64,000 bases of DNA. It comes from CAZNPU01 sp964575335 (GTDB lineage: Bacteria > Planctomycetota > Phycisphaerae > Phycisphaerales > SM1A02). The stretch covers positions 186,001-250,000 of the forward strand of contig CAZNPU010000002.1 of NCBI GenBank assembly GCA_964575335.1, given 5' to 3'. Below the pieces are notes generated by a model. It searched no databases. It had not been told where the DNA came from and saw nothing but the letters and a program-made list of their open reading frames with translations. Made by a program: the position numbers and the translations under genes. Below are positions 33,942 through 43,798 of the stretch, one piece after another. Numbering within the stretch: the stretch's first letter is position 1; each line of letters begins with the position of its first letter.

Positions 33942-34586
33942 TTACGACGTCAGTGAGCGAAGCACCGCACGCACCGGGCTGGCGTCAAAACCCACGAGCT
34001 TCAGCGGCAGCGCAATCAGTTCATAGACGCCCGCAGGTACGCCAGCCAATACCAGACCTTCCAGAATGGCCATGTCGTTGGCGAGAAATCGCTTGTGTGC
34101 CGGCAGGTCTTTTGATTCCATCAGATCGACGCTGGGCGTGTCGATACCGATAAGCCTGACGCCACGCGCGTGCAGATGATCGACCAGCGCCGGCTCAAGT
34201 GCAGCAAAATCGTTGTTCCAGCGCGTCGGGTCGGGAAACGTGCTCGTGGCGATGAGCACGCGCTGCGGCAGTTGATCGAGCTTCAATGCTGCAAGCGCTG
34301 ATTCCACATCCGACACGCCCACACGCGATCCACGCTGCACATTCACCGGAACCACCGCGCATGGCCCAAGGTACAGTTCCAGATCGCGCTGGTCGATCGC
34401 AGGCGCCTGCTCGCCGTAATGATTCGGACCATCAGCATGCGCACCAAGATGCACCGTGGCATGCAGCGTGGAGAGCGTCACGCTGTCGCCTCGGCTGATA
34501 TCGCACAGCACCTCACGCGAGGGCGGCGTGTCGCCTGGCCAGACGGCGAGCGATGAAGTGATCGGCGGTGTAATGTCGTACAACAT
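33942..34586 (-). CDS. kynB: Kynurenine formamidase
   Basis: A 214-residue cyclase-family hydrolase that converts N-formylkynurenine to kynurenine plus formate. The metal-binding motif HxGxHxDxxxH is clear: His46, His50, Asp52 and His56 in VHLGAHADGPNHY. The start MLYDITPPITSSLAVWPGD is typical of bacterial KynB, and its length is normal. It lies 110 bases downstream of tryptophan 2,3-dioxygenase on the same strand, giving the first two steps of tryptophan breakdown as one unit. A kynureninase gene is not present in the window. Confidence 0.93.
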   Translation of the reverse strand: MLYDITPPITSSLAVWPGDTPPSREVLCDISRGDSVTLSTLHATVHLGAHADGPNHYGEQAPAIDQRDLELYLGPCAVVPVNVQRGSRVGVSDVESALAALKLDQLPQRVLIATSTFPDPTRWNNDFAALEPALVDHLHARGVRLIGIDTPSVDLMESKDLPAHKRFLANDMAILEGLVLAGVPAGVYELIALPLKLVGFDASPVRAVLRSLTS

Positions 34587-34696
34587 GAACTCAGGTTTTC
34601 CTTGCAGATTGCTGGCTGCGCTGCAAGCACCCCGCAGCGCTCAATGTGTTTGCGCGCAACCTTTCAGGTTCGACTTGCAGCGCTTTGTTCAGAGCA

Positions 34697-35530
34697 TCAG
34701 AGTTTGTGCCGAACCGCCCAGAGGTCGGGGAAGATCGGCTGAAAGAGCGATTTCTTGAGAAACTCAACGCCCAGCGAACCGCCCGTACCGTGCTTGGAGC
34801 CGATGGTGCGCTCCACCACTTTCACGTGCCGGTAACGCCATTCCTGGAAGCCCTCGTCGAAATCAGTCATCAGCTCAAAGAGGATTACCAGATCAGGCCG
34901 CGAGTGATAGAGCCTCAGAATACTCTCCTGCACCTGCTGGTTGGGTGTATTGGGCAACGTGATATCGCGGTCGCGCAGCTCCGAAGGAATGTTCACGCCC
35001 TGCCGCTCGAGGAAATCATAAAAGTGATCGACCACCGATCGTTCCTGCAGTCGCCGCTGAATCAGCGCATAGCCGGGGTCTCCGGGCTTGAAGAATTTGA
35101 TGACATTCGGCCGCTTGTAGCCGAGGATGAACTCCACTTCGCGAAACTGATATGACTGAAAGCCTGACGACGTTTCCAGTCGATCGCGAAAGCTGGTGAA
35201 GCTCATTGGCGTCATGGTTTCCAGAATGTCAAGCTGCCCCACCAGCGTCTTCATGATCGTGCGGCAGCGATGAAACGTGTGAATCGATTCGTACAGATCG
35301 CCTGCGGTAAAGTCGCGCCGCACCTTTTCCAGCTCATGCAGCAGCAGCTTGAACCACAGTTCGTAGGTCTGATGGATCACGATGAAGAGCATTTCATCGT
35401 GTTCGGGCGGGCTTGAGCGCGGCTGCTGCAGTTGCAGCAGTTCAGGCAGCTTGAGGTAGCTGGAATAGGTCAGTCCCGTCTGCGATGCGGGATCGATGTC
35501 ATCCAACAGGCTTGATGGGGTTTCGCTCAT
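34697..35530 (-). CDS. kynA: Tryptophan 2,3-dioxygenase
   Basis: A 277-residue haem dioxygenase that opens the indole ring of L-tryptophan to N-formylkynurenine. Family signatures are complete: LTYSSYLKLPELL, HDEMLFIVIHQTYELWFKLLLHE with the active-site His53, FQSYQFREVEF, and the proximal haem ligand His235 in RYRHVKVVERTIG followed by GTGGSLGVEFL. The length fits the tetrameric bacterial enzyme. The ATG at 35530 is the first in frame. It probably forms an operon with kynB downstream. Confidence 0.95.
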   Translation of the reverse strand: MSETPSSLLDDIDPASQTGLTYSSYLKLPELLQLQQPRSSPPEHDEMLFIVIHQTYELWFKLLLHELEKVRRDFTAGDLYESIHTFHRCRTIMKTLVGQLDILETMTPMSFTSFRDRLETSSGFQSYQFREVEFILGYKRPNVIKFFKPGDPGYALIQRRLQERSVVDHFYDFLERQGVNIPSELRDRDITLPNTPNQQVQESILRLYHSRPDLVILFELMTDFDEGFQEWRYRHVKVVERTIGSKHGTGGSLGVEFLKKSLFQPIFPDLWAVRHKL

Positions 35531-35980
35531 GCAGAAAGTGTATACAAAGCGGCGGTACGGCAGGGCAAAACCGGCTGAGCACGCTGAAAAGCGTCACAAT
35601 GGAACCGCTTCGCCATCGCGATATCTGTTGAGCAGCCGGCATGCAAGCGGCCTTGCTGGTTGATGGAGACATCAGCAGATTCTCGAGGCGGGGCGCGTTG
35701 CAATTCCCGGAAAATCTGATATTCATTTTCTGCTTGAGGGCGCTCGGGAAACACTACTCGTCCCCCACAGCCCCATTCCCATCTGCGCAGGCGGTTGCGC
35801 GACCGGTTGTCCCGTATTGCTGCCGGATTCGCGACCGAGTGCCCACGAAAAATTGCCGCCGGGCGCACGCCACCACCACTCAACGATTGGTGGTGGCTCT
35901 TTCTCACCCGTGCATTGCATCCGATTCCTGATCCGGCCCTGCCGGCGTGATCACGCGCGTCCTCGGCTTGTGCTGCGTGC
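35531..35980. other. Intergenic region upstream of kynA
   Basis: About 450 bases with no supported gene; it separates kynA from the pssA gene, both on the minus strand. Short frames on both strands have no motif. No clear promoter, riboswitch or hairpin with a T-tract is visible. Confidence 0.4.
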
Positions 35981-36889
35981 TCACTGTCGGCGCTGACGCA
36001 GACGGAGCCAGATCAAACGGACCGGCCCGGACAGGGCATAGGCTGTAAAGGCCAGCACCATCGCCTCACGAAACCACCAGACCGCAGCAGCAAGCACCAC
36101 CGCAAGGCGCACAACGTACGCAAAGCTCCGGCGGCCGCTGATATAACGGTTGGCGAAATGCACGTATGGAATACGCGACACCATCGCAAACCCGCACAGC
36201 AGCATGATCACCGGCATCCCGAGCGTGGCTGCTTTGGCAAAGCCTGCTGAGTCAATCCCGTAGCGATCCAGCAGCAGGTGCTGGTGCAGCAGAACCAGGC
36301 TGGCAACCGTGCCCGCGGCTCCAGGCGAGGGAAGACCGCGGAACGATTTGTTTTCGTTGATGACATCGGTGCCGCTCTCAACGTTGTAGCGAGCCAGACG
36401 CAGCGCCGTGCAACTGACGTACACCGCCGCTGCCGCCCAGATCACCTTGCCCAGAACGCTATCAGCTTCAGGACCGATCACGTTGGACTCGGTGGAGAAA
36501 TGATTGGCGACCAGCCGCAGCACCATGAACGCCGGGGCGACGCCGAAGGTCACCACATCGGCCAGTGAATCAAGCTGCGCTCCCAGTTCCGAACTTGACC
36601 GTGTCAGGCGGGCCACTGCGCCGTCGACCGCGTCGAGCAACATGCCCAGGAATACGAGCATGGCTGCAAAGGTCAGCGGCGTCCAGTCGCGCCACAGCAG
36701 GTGGACGCTTGGCTCCCGCGCAGCGTAATGGATTGCAGCGAAACCAGCGATCAGATTACCCAGCGTGCACAGCGTCGGCAGCACCGACACCGGCGGTAGT
36801 CGACGCGGCTGTTGATTCCGTAACCGCATCCGTCGCATTGCCCAGAACCGTGGCCGGGGCTTCACCATGGCATTGTGCTCCAGCGCCAT
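35981..36889 (-). CDS. pssA: CDP-diacylglycerol-serine phosphatidyltransferase
   Basis: A 302-residue integral membrane enzyme of the CDP-alcohol phosphatidyltransferase family, which makes phosphatidylserine for phosphatidylethanolamine synthesis. The catalytic signature D(x2)DG(x2)AR(x8)G(x3)D(x3)D is intact in DAVDGAVARLTR with the following GAQLDSLAD. The N terminus is basic, then LPTLCTLGNLIAGFAAIHY is the usual first membrane helix of PssA, and several further helices follow. It begins within the stop of the upstream lipoprotein gene (TAATG), so translation is probably coupled. The phosphatidylserine assignment rests on the LPTLCTLGN and SFRGLPSPGAAG motifs typical of this subgroup. Confidence 0.9.
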   Translation of the reverse strand: MALEHNAMVKPRPRFWAMRRMRLRNQQPRRLPPVSVLPTLCTLGNLIAGFAAIHYAAREPSVHLLWRDWTPLTFAAMLVFLGMLLDAVDGAVARLTRSSSELGAQLDSLADVVTFGVAPAFMVLRLVANHFSTESNVIGPEADSVLGKVIWAAAAVYVSCTALRLARYNVESGTDVINENKSFRGLPSPGAAGTVASLVLLHQHLLLDRYGIDSAGFAKAATLGMPVIMLLCGFAMVSRIPYVHFANRYISGRRSFAYVVRLAVVLAAAVWWFREAMVLAFTAYALSGPVRLIWLRLRQRRQ

Positions 36890-37893
36890 TACCTCACCAC
36901 CGTTCCTTGACGCGATGCGATTGACTGCCGGCTCGGCGGGTACAGCTCAGCAGGCACTTTGGGCACAAACGCCACGATGCGACGCGCCGTCGCAGGCCCT
37001 TCCGCCCGTGACACCGCCATAAGCAGCTCGCCCAGCGTGCGGGGCGTTGCCACATCCGGCCCGACGCCGTCAAACGGCCCGACTCGTGATGATGATGATG
37101 ATGATGATGACGACGATGACCGCGCTGGCGGTCGTGCTGCCGATGCAGCATCCGAACCCTGGCCTGCTATATCAATGCCGGGCCAATCGTTCTGCGGCGG
37201 TTCGCCCACCAGCAGGTACGCGTACCCCGATTCCAACCGCAGGTCCAGCGCCAGTTCAGGAAACGGCTCAGCGTCGAGCGACAGTCCCTGGCCCAGCAGT
37301 TCGCGGAAATCAGGCGGGCGCGGCCGATGATGTTGCGGCTGCACCTCCAGCTGGAGATACGGCCCATCTTCCATCTGCACCGTCCAGCTTCGAATCATGA
37401 TTCGAAACTGCCCGCGATCGAAGCGGCGCAGACGCCCGTCAATGGCGACCGCCTGCCCTTCCGGGCTCACCGGCCGTTGCTGCAGCATGCGCCATTCAAG
37501 CACCTGCCCATGCCATTCGTTGCCGTCGTACACGACATCGCCCAGTTCAGCAACCATCGAATCCAGTGCATCCACCGGCACACGAAGCAATCGCAGGCCG
37601 TTGCGTTTCAGCCGCAGGCGCGTCGCTTCATCCGCAGGCTGGCCATCCACGTAGTTCGCCAGCGTGTCGACGAACGTCCCGCGTTGATCAAGCACGATCC
37701 AGTTCCGCACTTCAAGGCCGTGATCTGTATTGGTCAATCGTGCCCGAACAGCGTCCGCGGACGTCATCGAAGTAGAATTGGCAGCCCTCGCAGTCGACGC
37801 TGTTTCCTTTGACGCGCAGCCGCTGACTGCGCCAACAGTCAGCAGCGCCAGGATTGCCCATGAGATGTGAAGCCTGTGCGTCTGCATCATCAT
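36889..37893 (-). CDS. Lipoprotein with poly-serine tract
   Basis: A predicted lipoprotein of about 334 residues. I start at the ATG at 37893 (two more ATGs follow immediately); it opens a signal peptide with lipobox VSGC (AILALLTVGAVSGC). The body contains a region on a secreted face with segments such as LRNRQGTFVD-like NWIVLDQRGTFVDTL and a beta-rich RFRIMIRSWTVQMEDGPYLQLEVQPQ, which does not match a family I know. A run of about 12 serines (coded by a trinucleotide repeat at 37088-37120) separates this from the last 60 residues. The gene ends in a TAATG overlap with pssA. Anchorage in a membrane is well supported; function is unknown. Confidence 0.7.
   Translation of the reverse strand: MMMQTHRLHISWAILALLTVGAVSGCASKETASTARAANSTSMTSADAVRARLTNTDHGLEVRNWIVLDQRGTFVDTLANYVDGQPADEATRLRLKRNGLRLLRVPVDALDSMVAELGDVVYDGNEWHGQVLEWRMLQQRPVSPEGQAVAIDGRLRRFDRGQFRIMIRSWTVQMEDGPYLQLEVQPQHHRPRPPDFRELLGQGLSLDAEPFPELALDLRLESGYAYLLVGEPPQNDWPGIDIAGQGSDAASAARPPARSSSSSSSSSSSRVGPFDGVGPDVATPRTLGELLMAVSRAEGPATARRIVAFVPKVPAELYPPSRQSIASRQGTVVR
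37088..37120. repeat. GAT/GAC trinucleotide microsatellite
   Basis: Eleven consecutive GAT or GAC units on the plus strand lie inside the minus-strand lipoprotein gene, where they encode serines. Because the unit is three bases, copy-number change would alter the linker length without shifting the frame. Confidence 0.85.
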
Positions 37894-37951
37894 TGCTGTT
37901 CTGTTGTGGCGTTCATGCGGTTGCTTCCATACGCAAGCTGCTGTCGCCGAC

Positions 37952-39064
37952 TCATTCGGGTGATTCCGATCCGCCAGTTCCGGGCCGGGCAAGGGGTGAT
38001 GCGTCCTGCGCACCGTTGTGATCAGAATCGCTGGCGAAGCTGTTGATCCTGTCGATCAGCATGCGCACTTTACCGAAGTGACTGCGAGTGTGCTCGAACG
38101 CCAGGCGCGGCAGATCGAGATGGTCCCGCTCGGCATCCAGCGGCCCGGTTAATTCGATTTTTCCGCTGCGGATAAGGCTGGCAAACTCTTCGTTGAGCCT
38201 GTCGATCTGCTCATCGGTGAGCGGATGCCGCAGGCGGATCACCAGCGTGTCTTTCACATAACGATACGAGTGAAACACGCGGTAGAAATTCAGCACGTGT
38301 TCCACGGCATGCTGGACCGACGGCGCGATGTAGTAGATCGCAGGGTCTTCCGGGCTGATCCAGCCGTTGCCGAGCAGGTGCTTGCGGATGTAGTGCTCCC
38401 AGTTCTTCCAGTATGCGCCGCCTTCACCTTCGAGCATGACGATCGGCACGATGTTCGACTTGCCGGTCTGCACAAGGGTGAGACATTCGAACAATTCATC
38501 CTGCGTGCCGAACCCGCCCGGAAACACCGCCACAGCCTCGGCGTGCGTCATGAACATGAGTTTGCGTGTGAAGAAGTAGCGAAAGTTGATGAGTTTCGGA
38601 TCGCCTTCAATGACCGTGTTGGCGGTGGTTTCAAAGGGCAGGCGAATCGACAACCCAAAGCTCGCTTCGCGCTTCGGCCCTTCGTGGCCTGCTTTCATGA
38701 TGCCGTCGCCGGCACCGGTGATGGCCATCCACCCCCGCTCGGCCATCAGCGTGCTGAAATCGCGGGCGCTGATATAGTCGGGATGTGACGGCGGGGTTCG
38801 CGCCGAACCGAAGATGGTGATCTTCGGCACGCCGCGGTAGCGATTGAACACGCGATACGCATAGCGCATCTCTTTCATCGCGCTGGTGATCAGTTTCAGT
38901 TGGCCCGTATCGTGCCCGTCGGGGATCAGTTTCAGGCTGGTCTGGATCAACTGCGTGATCAGCCGCCCCTGAAATGTATCGGGATCGCCTCCCACGCTCC
39001 GGATGAGTTCGTGTACAGCAGGCAGGGTTTGTTCATTGATATTAATCGGTGTCGGTTGCTTCAT
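37952..39064 (-). CDS. LOG-family protein
   Basis: A 370-residue member of the LOG (lysine decarboxylase-like, TIGR00730) superfamily, whose characterised members are nucleoside-5'-monophosphate phosphoribohydrolases, including cytokinin-activating enzymes. The Rossmann core shows ITIFGSARTPPSHPDY, ITGAGDGIMKAGHEG and the signature FPGGFGTQDELFE. Extra helical segments flank the core, making it longer than plant LOG (about 210), as in the large bacterial subgroup. The start is at the ATG at 39064 (MKQPTPININEQ) rather than at 39121, which adds an unconserved leader. It lies between the lipoprotein and the AsmA-like gene on the minus strand. Confidence 0.87.
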   Translation of the reverse strand: MKQPTPININEQTLPAVHELIRSVGGDPDTFQGRLITQLIQTSLKLIPDGHDTGQLKLITSAMKEMRYAYRVFNRYRGVPKITIFGSARTPPSHPDYISARDFSTLMAERGWMAITGAGDGIMKAGHEGPKREASFGLSIRLPFETTANTVIEGDPKLINFRYFFTRKLMFMTHAEAVAVFPGGFGTQDELFECLTLVQTGKSNIVPIVMLEGEGGAYWKNWEHYIRKHLLGNGWISPEDPAIYYIAPSVQHAVEHVLNFYRVFHSYRYVKDTLVIRLRHPLTDEQIDRLNEEFASLIRSGKIELTGPLDAERDHLDLPRLAFEHTRSHFGKVRMLIDRINSFASDSDHNGAQDASPLARPGTGGSESPE

Positions 39065-39133
39065 TGCAGATTTGATTATCGCCGCCTGAGGACCGGATCG
39101 CCAGCATATCGCCTGCATCACCCGGTCCGGCGT

Positions 39134-42100
39134 TCAGTTTCCTGATGGGAGCGGCACCAGCCGAACATGCGGGTCTCGCAGCGGCCCGGTGACTTCGATG
39201 CCGTAGAGGTGATCGCCGAGACTGCCGATGATGTCGCGCAAAATCGGCACGCCGCCGCGAACGCGGAATTGCGTATCAAGCTCAAGGGTATCGAACGTCA
39301 TTTCACCTTCGCCAATAAGCTGCAAGGCGACTGACTGGGCAACAGCGCTTTCAAAGAGGATGCGCTCGAACCCAACGCGATTGCCAACAATGTACAGGTC
39401 GGCTTCGGCATAGTTGATCTTACCACCCATCGGCAGAGTGAACTGCAGCATCTGCACCATGCGAAGAACAAGCGGCACCGTGGCGACGCGACCGTTGAGC
39501 ACCCGCACAAGCCCTCGCCCGCGCCGTGAATCGGGCTTGTCACGGTGTCCTGCCAGGTGGAGCCTGCCGTAAATATCGCCTCGCGAGACCGGCGTCGCAC
39601 TGCTGCTGGCCTCATTGTCTTGAGCAGGAACGACAGCCTCCAGCGGAACGCCCACCATATTGAGCACGATTTCATATTCGCCATCTGGCTGCATACCCGC
39701 CCATGCCGAAGCCGTCACCATTCCTTCGCCGATGGCGCCGCGCAATTCCGGCATTTGCAGCACGGTTCCGTCTGCGGAAAGCGCAATTGGCGCATGAACA
39801 TCGTGCATGGTGACGCCCATGACCGTTGCGCGACTGGCTGATGCATCCACCTGCAGATGCAGCGGCTCCCCGGGCGTGTATCGAACCTGCAGATCAAACT
39901 CGCCGTCGACCGCCTCAAATCGCGTGCCGGCAACAAACGATGCGTTGCGCGTGGTCATGCGGCCCTGTGCGTCGGTCACCCAGGCCTTGTGGCCGTCGGA
40001 TTTCCTTGCCTGATGCAGACGCAAGTGCAGATCGGAGACGCGCGTGTTGCCGCCATCAGCAAAGGCAAGCGAATCGAAGACCTGCATCACTGATCTGGGA
40101 AGCAGGGCTTCGACGAAATCGCTGCGCAGTCTGCCGTCATAATCGACAAGCAGTTGCACATCGATAAGCTCCGCAGTGTCGATCGTTCCACTGGCGGAGA
40201 ATTCGCCATCCGCATGCGTGCCTTGCACATCATCAATGCGAATTGATCCGGGCGTGAACGTAATCAGCCCGCTGTCGATGTCGGCATACAGCGGCGTGTG
40301 ATTGACCTGAAGAGCCACAGCACGCGGCTGAAGTCTGATGGTGTAATCCGGTGCGGCATCGCCTTGAATCTGAACGTCAAAGCGCGCATCGAATACCCCA
40401 GCCGGTTGATGTGCGATGAAACGCTCCGCCTGCCCGCCGGCTCCCATGAGACGCAAGCCTTCGGGAATCAATGGCGAATCCAGTTGCCCGCCGATCCACT
40501 GGCCAGAAAGTGCCAGGCCGCGGCGTTTCTCCTGCAACTGAATCGAACCGTCCAGCGACAATGTTCCAGCCTGACGACCGTGATCGCGCGACAGTTCCAG
40601 AACCAGATGTTGCACTTGAATATCGCTTCCAGCGCCAAAGAGAATGCCGCCTGACACGCCGCGCATGTTCACGTGGCGCTGATCGATTTCAATGGCGCAA
40701 TTTCCCGGACGAACTGTGAATGTTGTTGAAGACGCCGCCTCGTCGTTCCGCACGTATCGCATCTCTGCATCAATCGTGCCGCGAGGCTGATAGCGCCCCC
40801 ACAACTGCTGCGCACGCTGCAGCAGCTCCGGCGGAACAAAGTGCAGCAGATATGGCTGCAGCGGAAAATCGGTAAACGTAACGGAAACCGAATCCGGTTT
40901 GCCGGGGCGAAAATCCAGATGGCCTGTTGAAGCGATTTGCGTCAGGATGTCAGCGGTAGCATCGGCATCCGCAACAACCGCAGCAGCGCTCGCCGCGTCT
41001 GGCTCGCCTTTCTCAGCATCATCGCCATCATCATCATGATGAGCAGAAGCCAAAACCGCTTCGCTCACGCCGCTGACGTTGCTCCACGACACGCCATCGC
41101 GGTTGATGTTGACCTTGCCGGTCACGTTGCGCAACAGAAAATTATCCGGAAGCACCTGACCGTTGATGCCCAGAGCATTCCCCAGCGATGCGTGCGGTTC
41201 TGCGTGAACATCGTCAAGCGTCAATTCGAACTGCCAGTCAGTCGGTTCGTCCTCAGCGTGACGCACGATTGTTCCAGCATAGCTGATCGAGCCGCGCAGT
41301 CCAATTGCCTGCACCATCTTGGCTGCATCCGACAGTACGCCTCCGGGCCAGAGCGATGCAGATTCTTCGATGCGCTTCCGCTCTCGCTGCGACAGTGGGA
41401 TGGAGGTGTAGATCAGGTCGGTGATTTCATCGTCGGCAACAGCAATCTGGAGATTCGGAATCGTCATGTGCTGGCCGTCGTGCCGGACAAACGAAACCTC
41501 GCCATTGATTGACCCGCGACCGCCGCCTGGGGTGACAAATGACAGCCCCTCACCCGCAGAGCCGGGCACAATGACGATTCGATTGGGCTGCCAATCGATT
41601 TTGCCGCCGGTGATGCGCAACGGATACGGAAAATGGTCATAGAGCAGGCCCGCGGATTGAATGCTGACGGCGCCGGTGGTGATGGTGGGTTGATGTCGGC
41701 CAGCCGCCCGCTCGATGCGCAAATCAAGATCAACCATGCCGCCCAGCACGAACGGGCCAGTCTCAATCGATCGCCGAAGTCGCTCAGCGCGGCTGCTTAG
41801 CGCTGCGATTCGCTGCGAATGATCACCATCATTGCTTTCGCTCGGGAGCGACGCCCGCAGCAACGCTATCTGCTCCTGAACATCGAGAAGTTCCTGCATC
41901 TGGCGCTGCAGCCAGCGATCGTCCGGCAACACTTCTGCTGCTGCAAGTGAATCACGAAACGCGGCATTGAAGATGGCATCAAATGCAATTGCTTCACTTC
42001 CCGATAACGCATGACGCAGTTCATCGTCAATGGGCACATCGTTCGCCTTAAGCCGCAGCGACACCGCCGCGTCATTTCCCGGCGGCCTGACTTCGCCGGA

Positions 42101-43747
42101 CATGCGCAATTTGGCGCCGTTGATGCCCGTGCCCGTCAGATGGTGAATGACCACCTTTTCGTTGTCGAACTGCAGATACGCATCGACGTTCTCGACCGGG
42201 AATGGAAATTTCTGATAGCGCCCCGACGCATGGCGGACATAGACCTGGCCGCTGGTATGCGGACGGGCAGCGATGCTTTCACCATCTTCGCCGATTGCAG
42301 GCGCACCTCGACTGACGGTAATCGATGCGCTCAACACCCAGTTGGTGAGTTCAAATCTTGCAAGCGTGCCGGCAATGACACGCGGCAGATCAATCGCAAG
42401 CGACTGGCCCGACTCAGAACGCCTGAACACAAATTCGTTCAACTGCAGATGCATGTCAAACGGCGAACTGGCGAGCACTTTCTCCATCCAGGCTTCGCGG
42501 TTCTGCCAGTCGATTTCCGGCAGAGAAGTCAACGCAAAGCTGAGCGTAAACGGCACCGGCAGCACGTACTCGCTCGATTCGGTGCTGCCAAAGTTGCCAA
42601 CCAGTTCATCCAGAATCAGCGAATCGTTTCGCAATCGAATCGTTCCGCTGCGAACATCCATGCGAGGACGGCTTTCCGTCTCCAGCACCTGGCCGTCCTG
42701 ATACCGGCTCCAGAATCCCTCAGGTTCAAACGGCAGGGTGATCGAGACGTTCCTGACGAAAAAATCCACTTCCAGCGGCTGATCGGGCGCCCATTCAGCG
42801 GTCATTGCATCGATCTGCCCCTGAAACTGCATGCGGTCCCACCACACCCGCACCGCCTGCGGACACATCGCGTAGATGCGATGGTTGAAATCAAGCCCCT
42901 CAAGCCGACTGCGATGTTCATTGGTGGCGACGTTCCACTCGCCTTTGACGAAAAGCCCCGCATCGCTGGCTGCCCGGCCGTCCTTGTCAAGCTCGCGCAG
43001 TTCGAAGTTGTACCACCCTTCGCCCCCTTCCGCCGGGTACAACTCTCCCGCCAGTCGAATGCTGCCGTGCGCTTCGTACGATCCGCCGCTGTGCGTGCCG
43101 AACTCAAATGTCGCGTCATGAATACGCACATGCGGCGGCAGCAGCGGATCCTTCTCATCGTCATCGTCGATCCATTGCGGCGTCAGAGCCATGAAATTGA
43201 ATCGACCGCTTTCACTGGTGCTCTCGCTGATCCGCACGATCACGTCGTCCAGAGCAAGGTCTGACACCTGCACGCGCCCAGCGAGCAATTGCTGCAGATC
43301 GATCGCAACATTCGCCCTGGCGATGGACGCAATCTGTCCCGCCGGCCCAGCGACGCCCCACGCCCGCAACGCGATACCGGTCAGGAGCACTTTCCCGTCG
43401 CCCTGGTACTCTGCCTGAGCAATGGCGACCTTGCCGCCGAGTTTGCGTTCCAGCTGCGGCTGGATCTGACTGATGAGAAACCACGACCTCGTCGTCATCC
43501 AGTACGTGCCGGCCAGCAGCACGCCAATCAACGCTATGCCTGCCAATGTCAGGCACAGCAGAAGGCGAAACCCGAGGCGGCGACGACGGCGCTGCTGTTG
43601 CTGCTGCTGAGCGGAGGAGGTGGAAGAAGTCATTGAAGAAGAAGCGTGAGCCATCATCATGAACGCTTGTTGTGCCTGCTGCCTGTCGGTCAGCCGGTGC
43701 GATTCTATTCCGCCAAACTCGACAGTACCCCGGTTCATTCCGTTCAT
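39134..43747 (-). CDS. Very large AsmA/DUF3971-like envelope protein
   Basis: A protein of up to 1537 residues with one N-terminal membrane helix (about 58-84: RLLLCLTLAGIALIGVLLAGTYW) after a Ser/Gln/Arg-rich cytoplasmic stretch. The rest is a long beta-rich, repetitive array typical of the AsmA/TamB/YhdP group, which forms bridges that carry phospholipid between inner and outer membranes. The C terminus (LQLIGEGEMTFDTLELDTQF, then DIIGSLGDHLYGIEVTGPLRDP) is the usual AsmA-like C domain. Start codons at 43747 or within 43654-43660 are both possible; the latter lies in front of a low-complexity Ser run. The family assignment is from pattern, and its partners are not in the window. Confidence 0.8.
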   Translation of the reverse strand: MNGMNRGTVEFGGIESHRLTDRQQAQQAFMMMAHASSSMTSSTSSAQQQQQQRRRRRLGFRLLLCLTLAGIALIGVLLAGTYWMTTRSWFLISQIQPQLERKLGGKVAIAQAEYQGDGKVLLTGIALRAWGVAGPAGQIASIARANVAIDLQQLLAGRVQVSDLALDDVIVRISESTSESGRFNFMALTPQWIDDDDEKDPLLPPHVRIHDATFEFGTHSGGSYEAHGSIRLAGELYPAEGGEGWYNFELRELDKDGRAASDAGLFVKGEWNVATNEHRSRLEGLDFNHRIYAMCPQAVRVWWDRMQFQGQIDAMTAEWAPDQPLEVDFFVRNVSITLPFEPEGFWSRYQDGQVLETESRPRMDVRSGTIRLRNDSLILDELVGNFGSTESSEYVLPVPFTLSFALTSLPEIDWQNREAWMEKVLASSPFDMHLQLNEFVFRRSESGQSLAIDLPRVIAGTLARFELTNWVLSASITVSRGAPAIGEDGESIAARPHTSGQVYVRHASGRYQKFPFPVENVDAYLQFDNEKVVIHHLTGTGINGAKLRMSGEVRPPGNDAAVSLRLKANDVPIDDELRHALSGSEAIAFDAIFNAAFRDSLAAAEVLPDDRWLQRQMQELLDVQEQIALLRASLPSESNDGDHSQRIAALSSRAERLRRSIETGPFVLGGMVDLDLRIERAAGRHQPTITTGAVSIQSAGLLYDHFPYPLRITGGKIDWQPNRIVIVPGSAGEGLSFVTPGGGRGSINGEVSFVRHDGQHMTIPNLQIAVADDEITDLIYTSIPLSQRERKRIEESASLWPGGVLSDAAKMVQAIGLRGSISYAGTIVRHAEDEPTDWQFELTLDDVHAEPHASLGNALGINGQVLPDNFLLRNVTGKVNINRDGVSWSNVSGVSEAVLASAHHDDDGDDAEKGEPDAASAAAVVADADATADILTQIASTGHLDFRPGKPDSVSVTFTDFPLQPYLLHFVPPELLQRAQQLWGRYQPRGTIDAEMRYVRNDEAASSTTFTVRPGNCAIEIDQRHVNMRGVSGGILFGAGSDIQVQHLVLELSRDHGRQAGTLSLDGSIQLQEKRRGLALSGQWIGGQLDSPLIPEGLRLMGAGGQAERFIAHQPAGVFDARFDVQIQGDAAPDYTIRLQPRAVALQVNHTPLYADIDSGLITFTPGSIRIDDVQGTHADGEFSASGTIDTAELIDVQLLVDYDGRLRSDFVEALLPRSVMQVFDSLAFADGGNTRVSDLHLRLHQARKSDGHKAWVTDAQGRMTTRNASFVAGTRFEAVDGEFDLQVRYTPGEPLHLQVDASASRATVMGVTMHDVHAPIALSADGTVLQMPELRGAIGEGMVTASAWAGMQPDGEYEIVLNMVGVPLEAVVPAQDNEASSSATPVSRGDIYGRLHLAGHRDKPDSRRGRGLVRVLNGRVATVPLVLRMVQMLQFTLPMGGKINYAEADLYIVGNRVGFERILFESAVAQSVALQLIGEGEMTFDTLELDTQFRVRGGVPILRDIIGSLGDHLYGIEVTGPLRDPHVRLVPLPSGN

Positions 43748-43798
43748 TCCAATTGCCTGTGCCCTCAGTCTCAGTTCCCAGCGGGCTCAGCCAATTTA

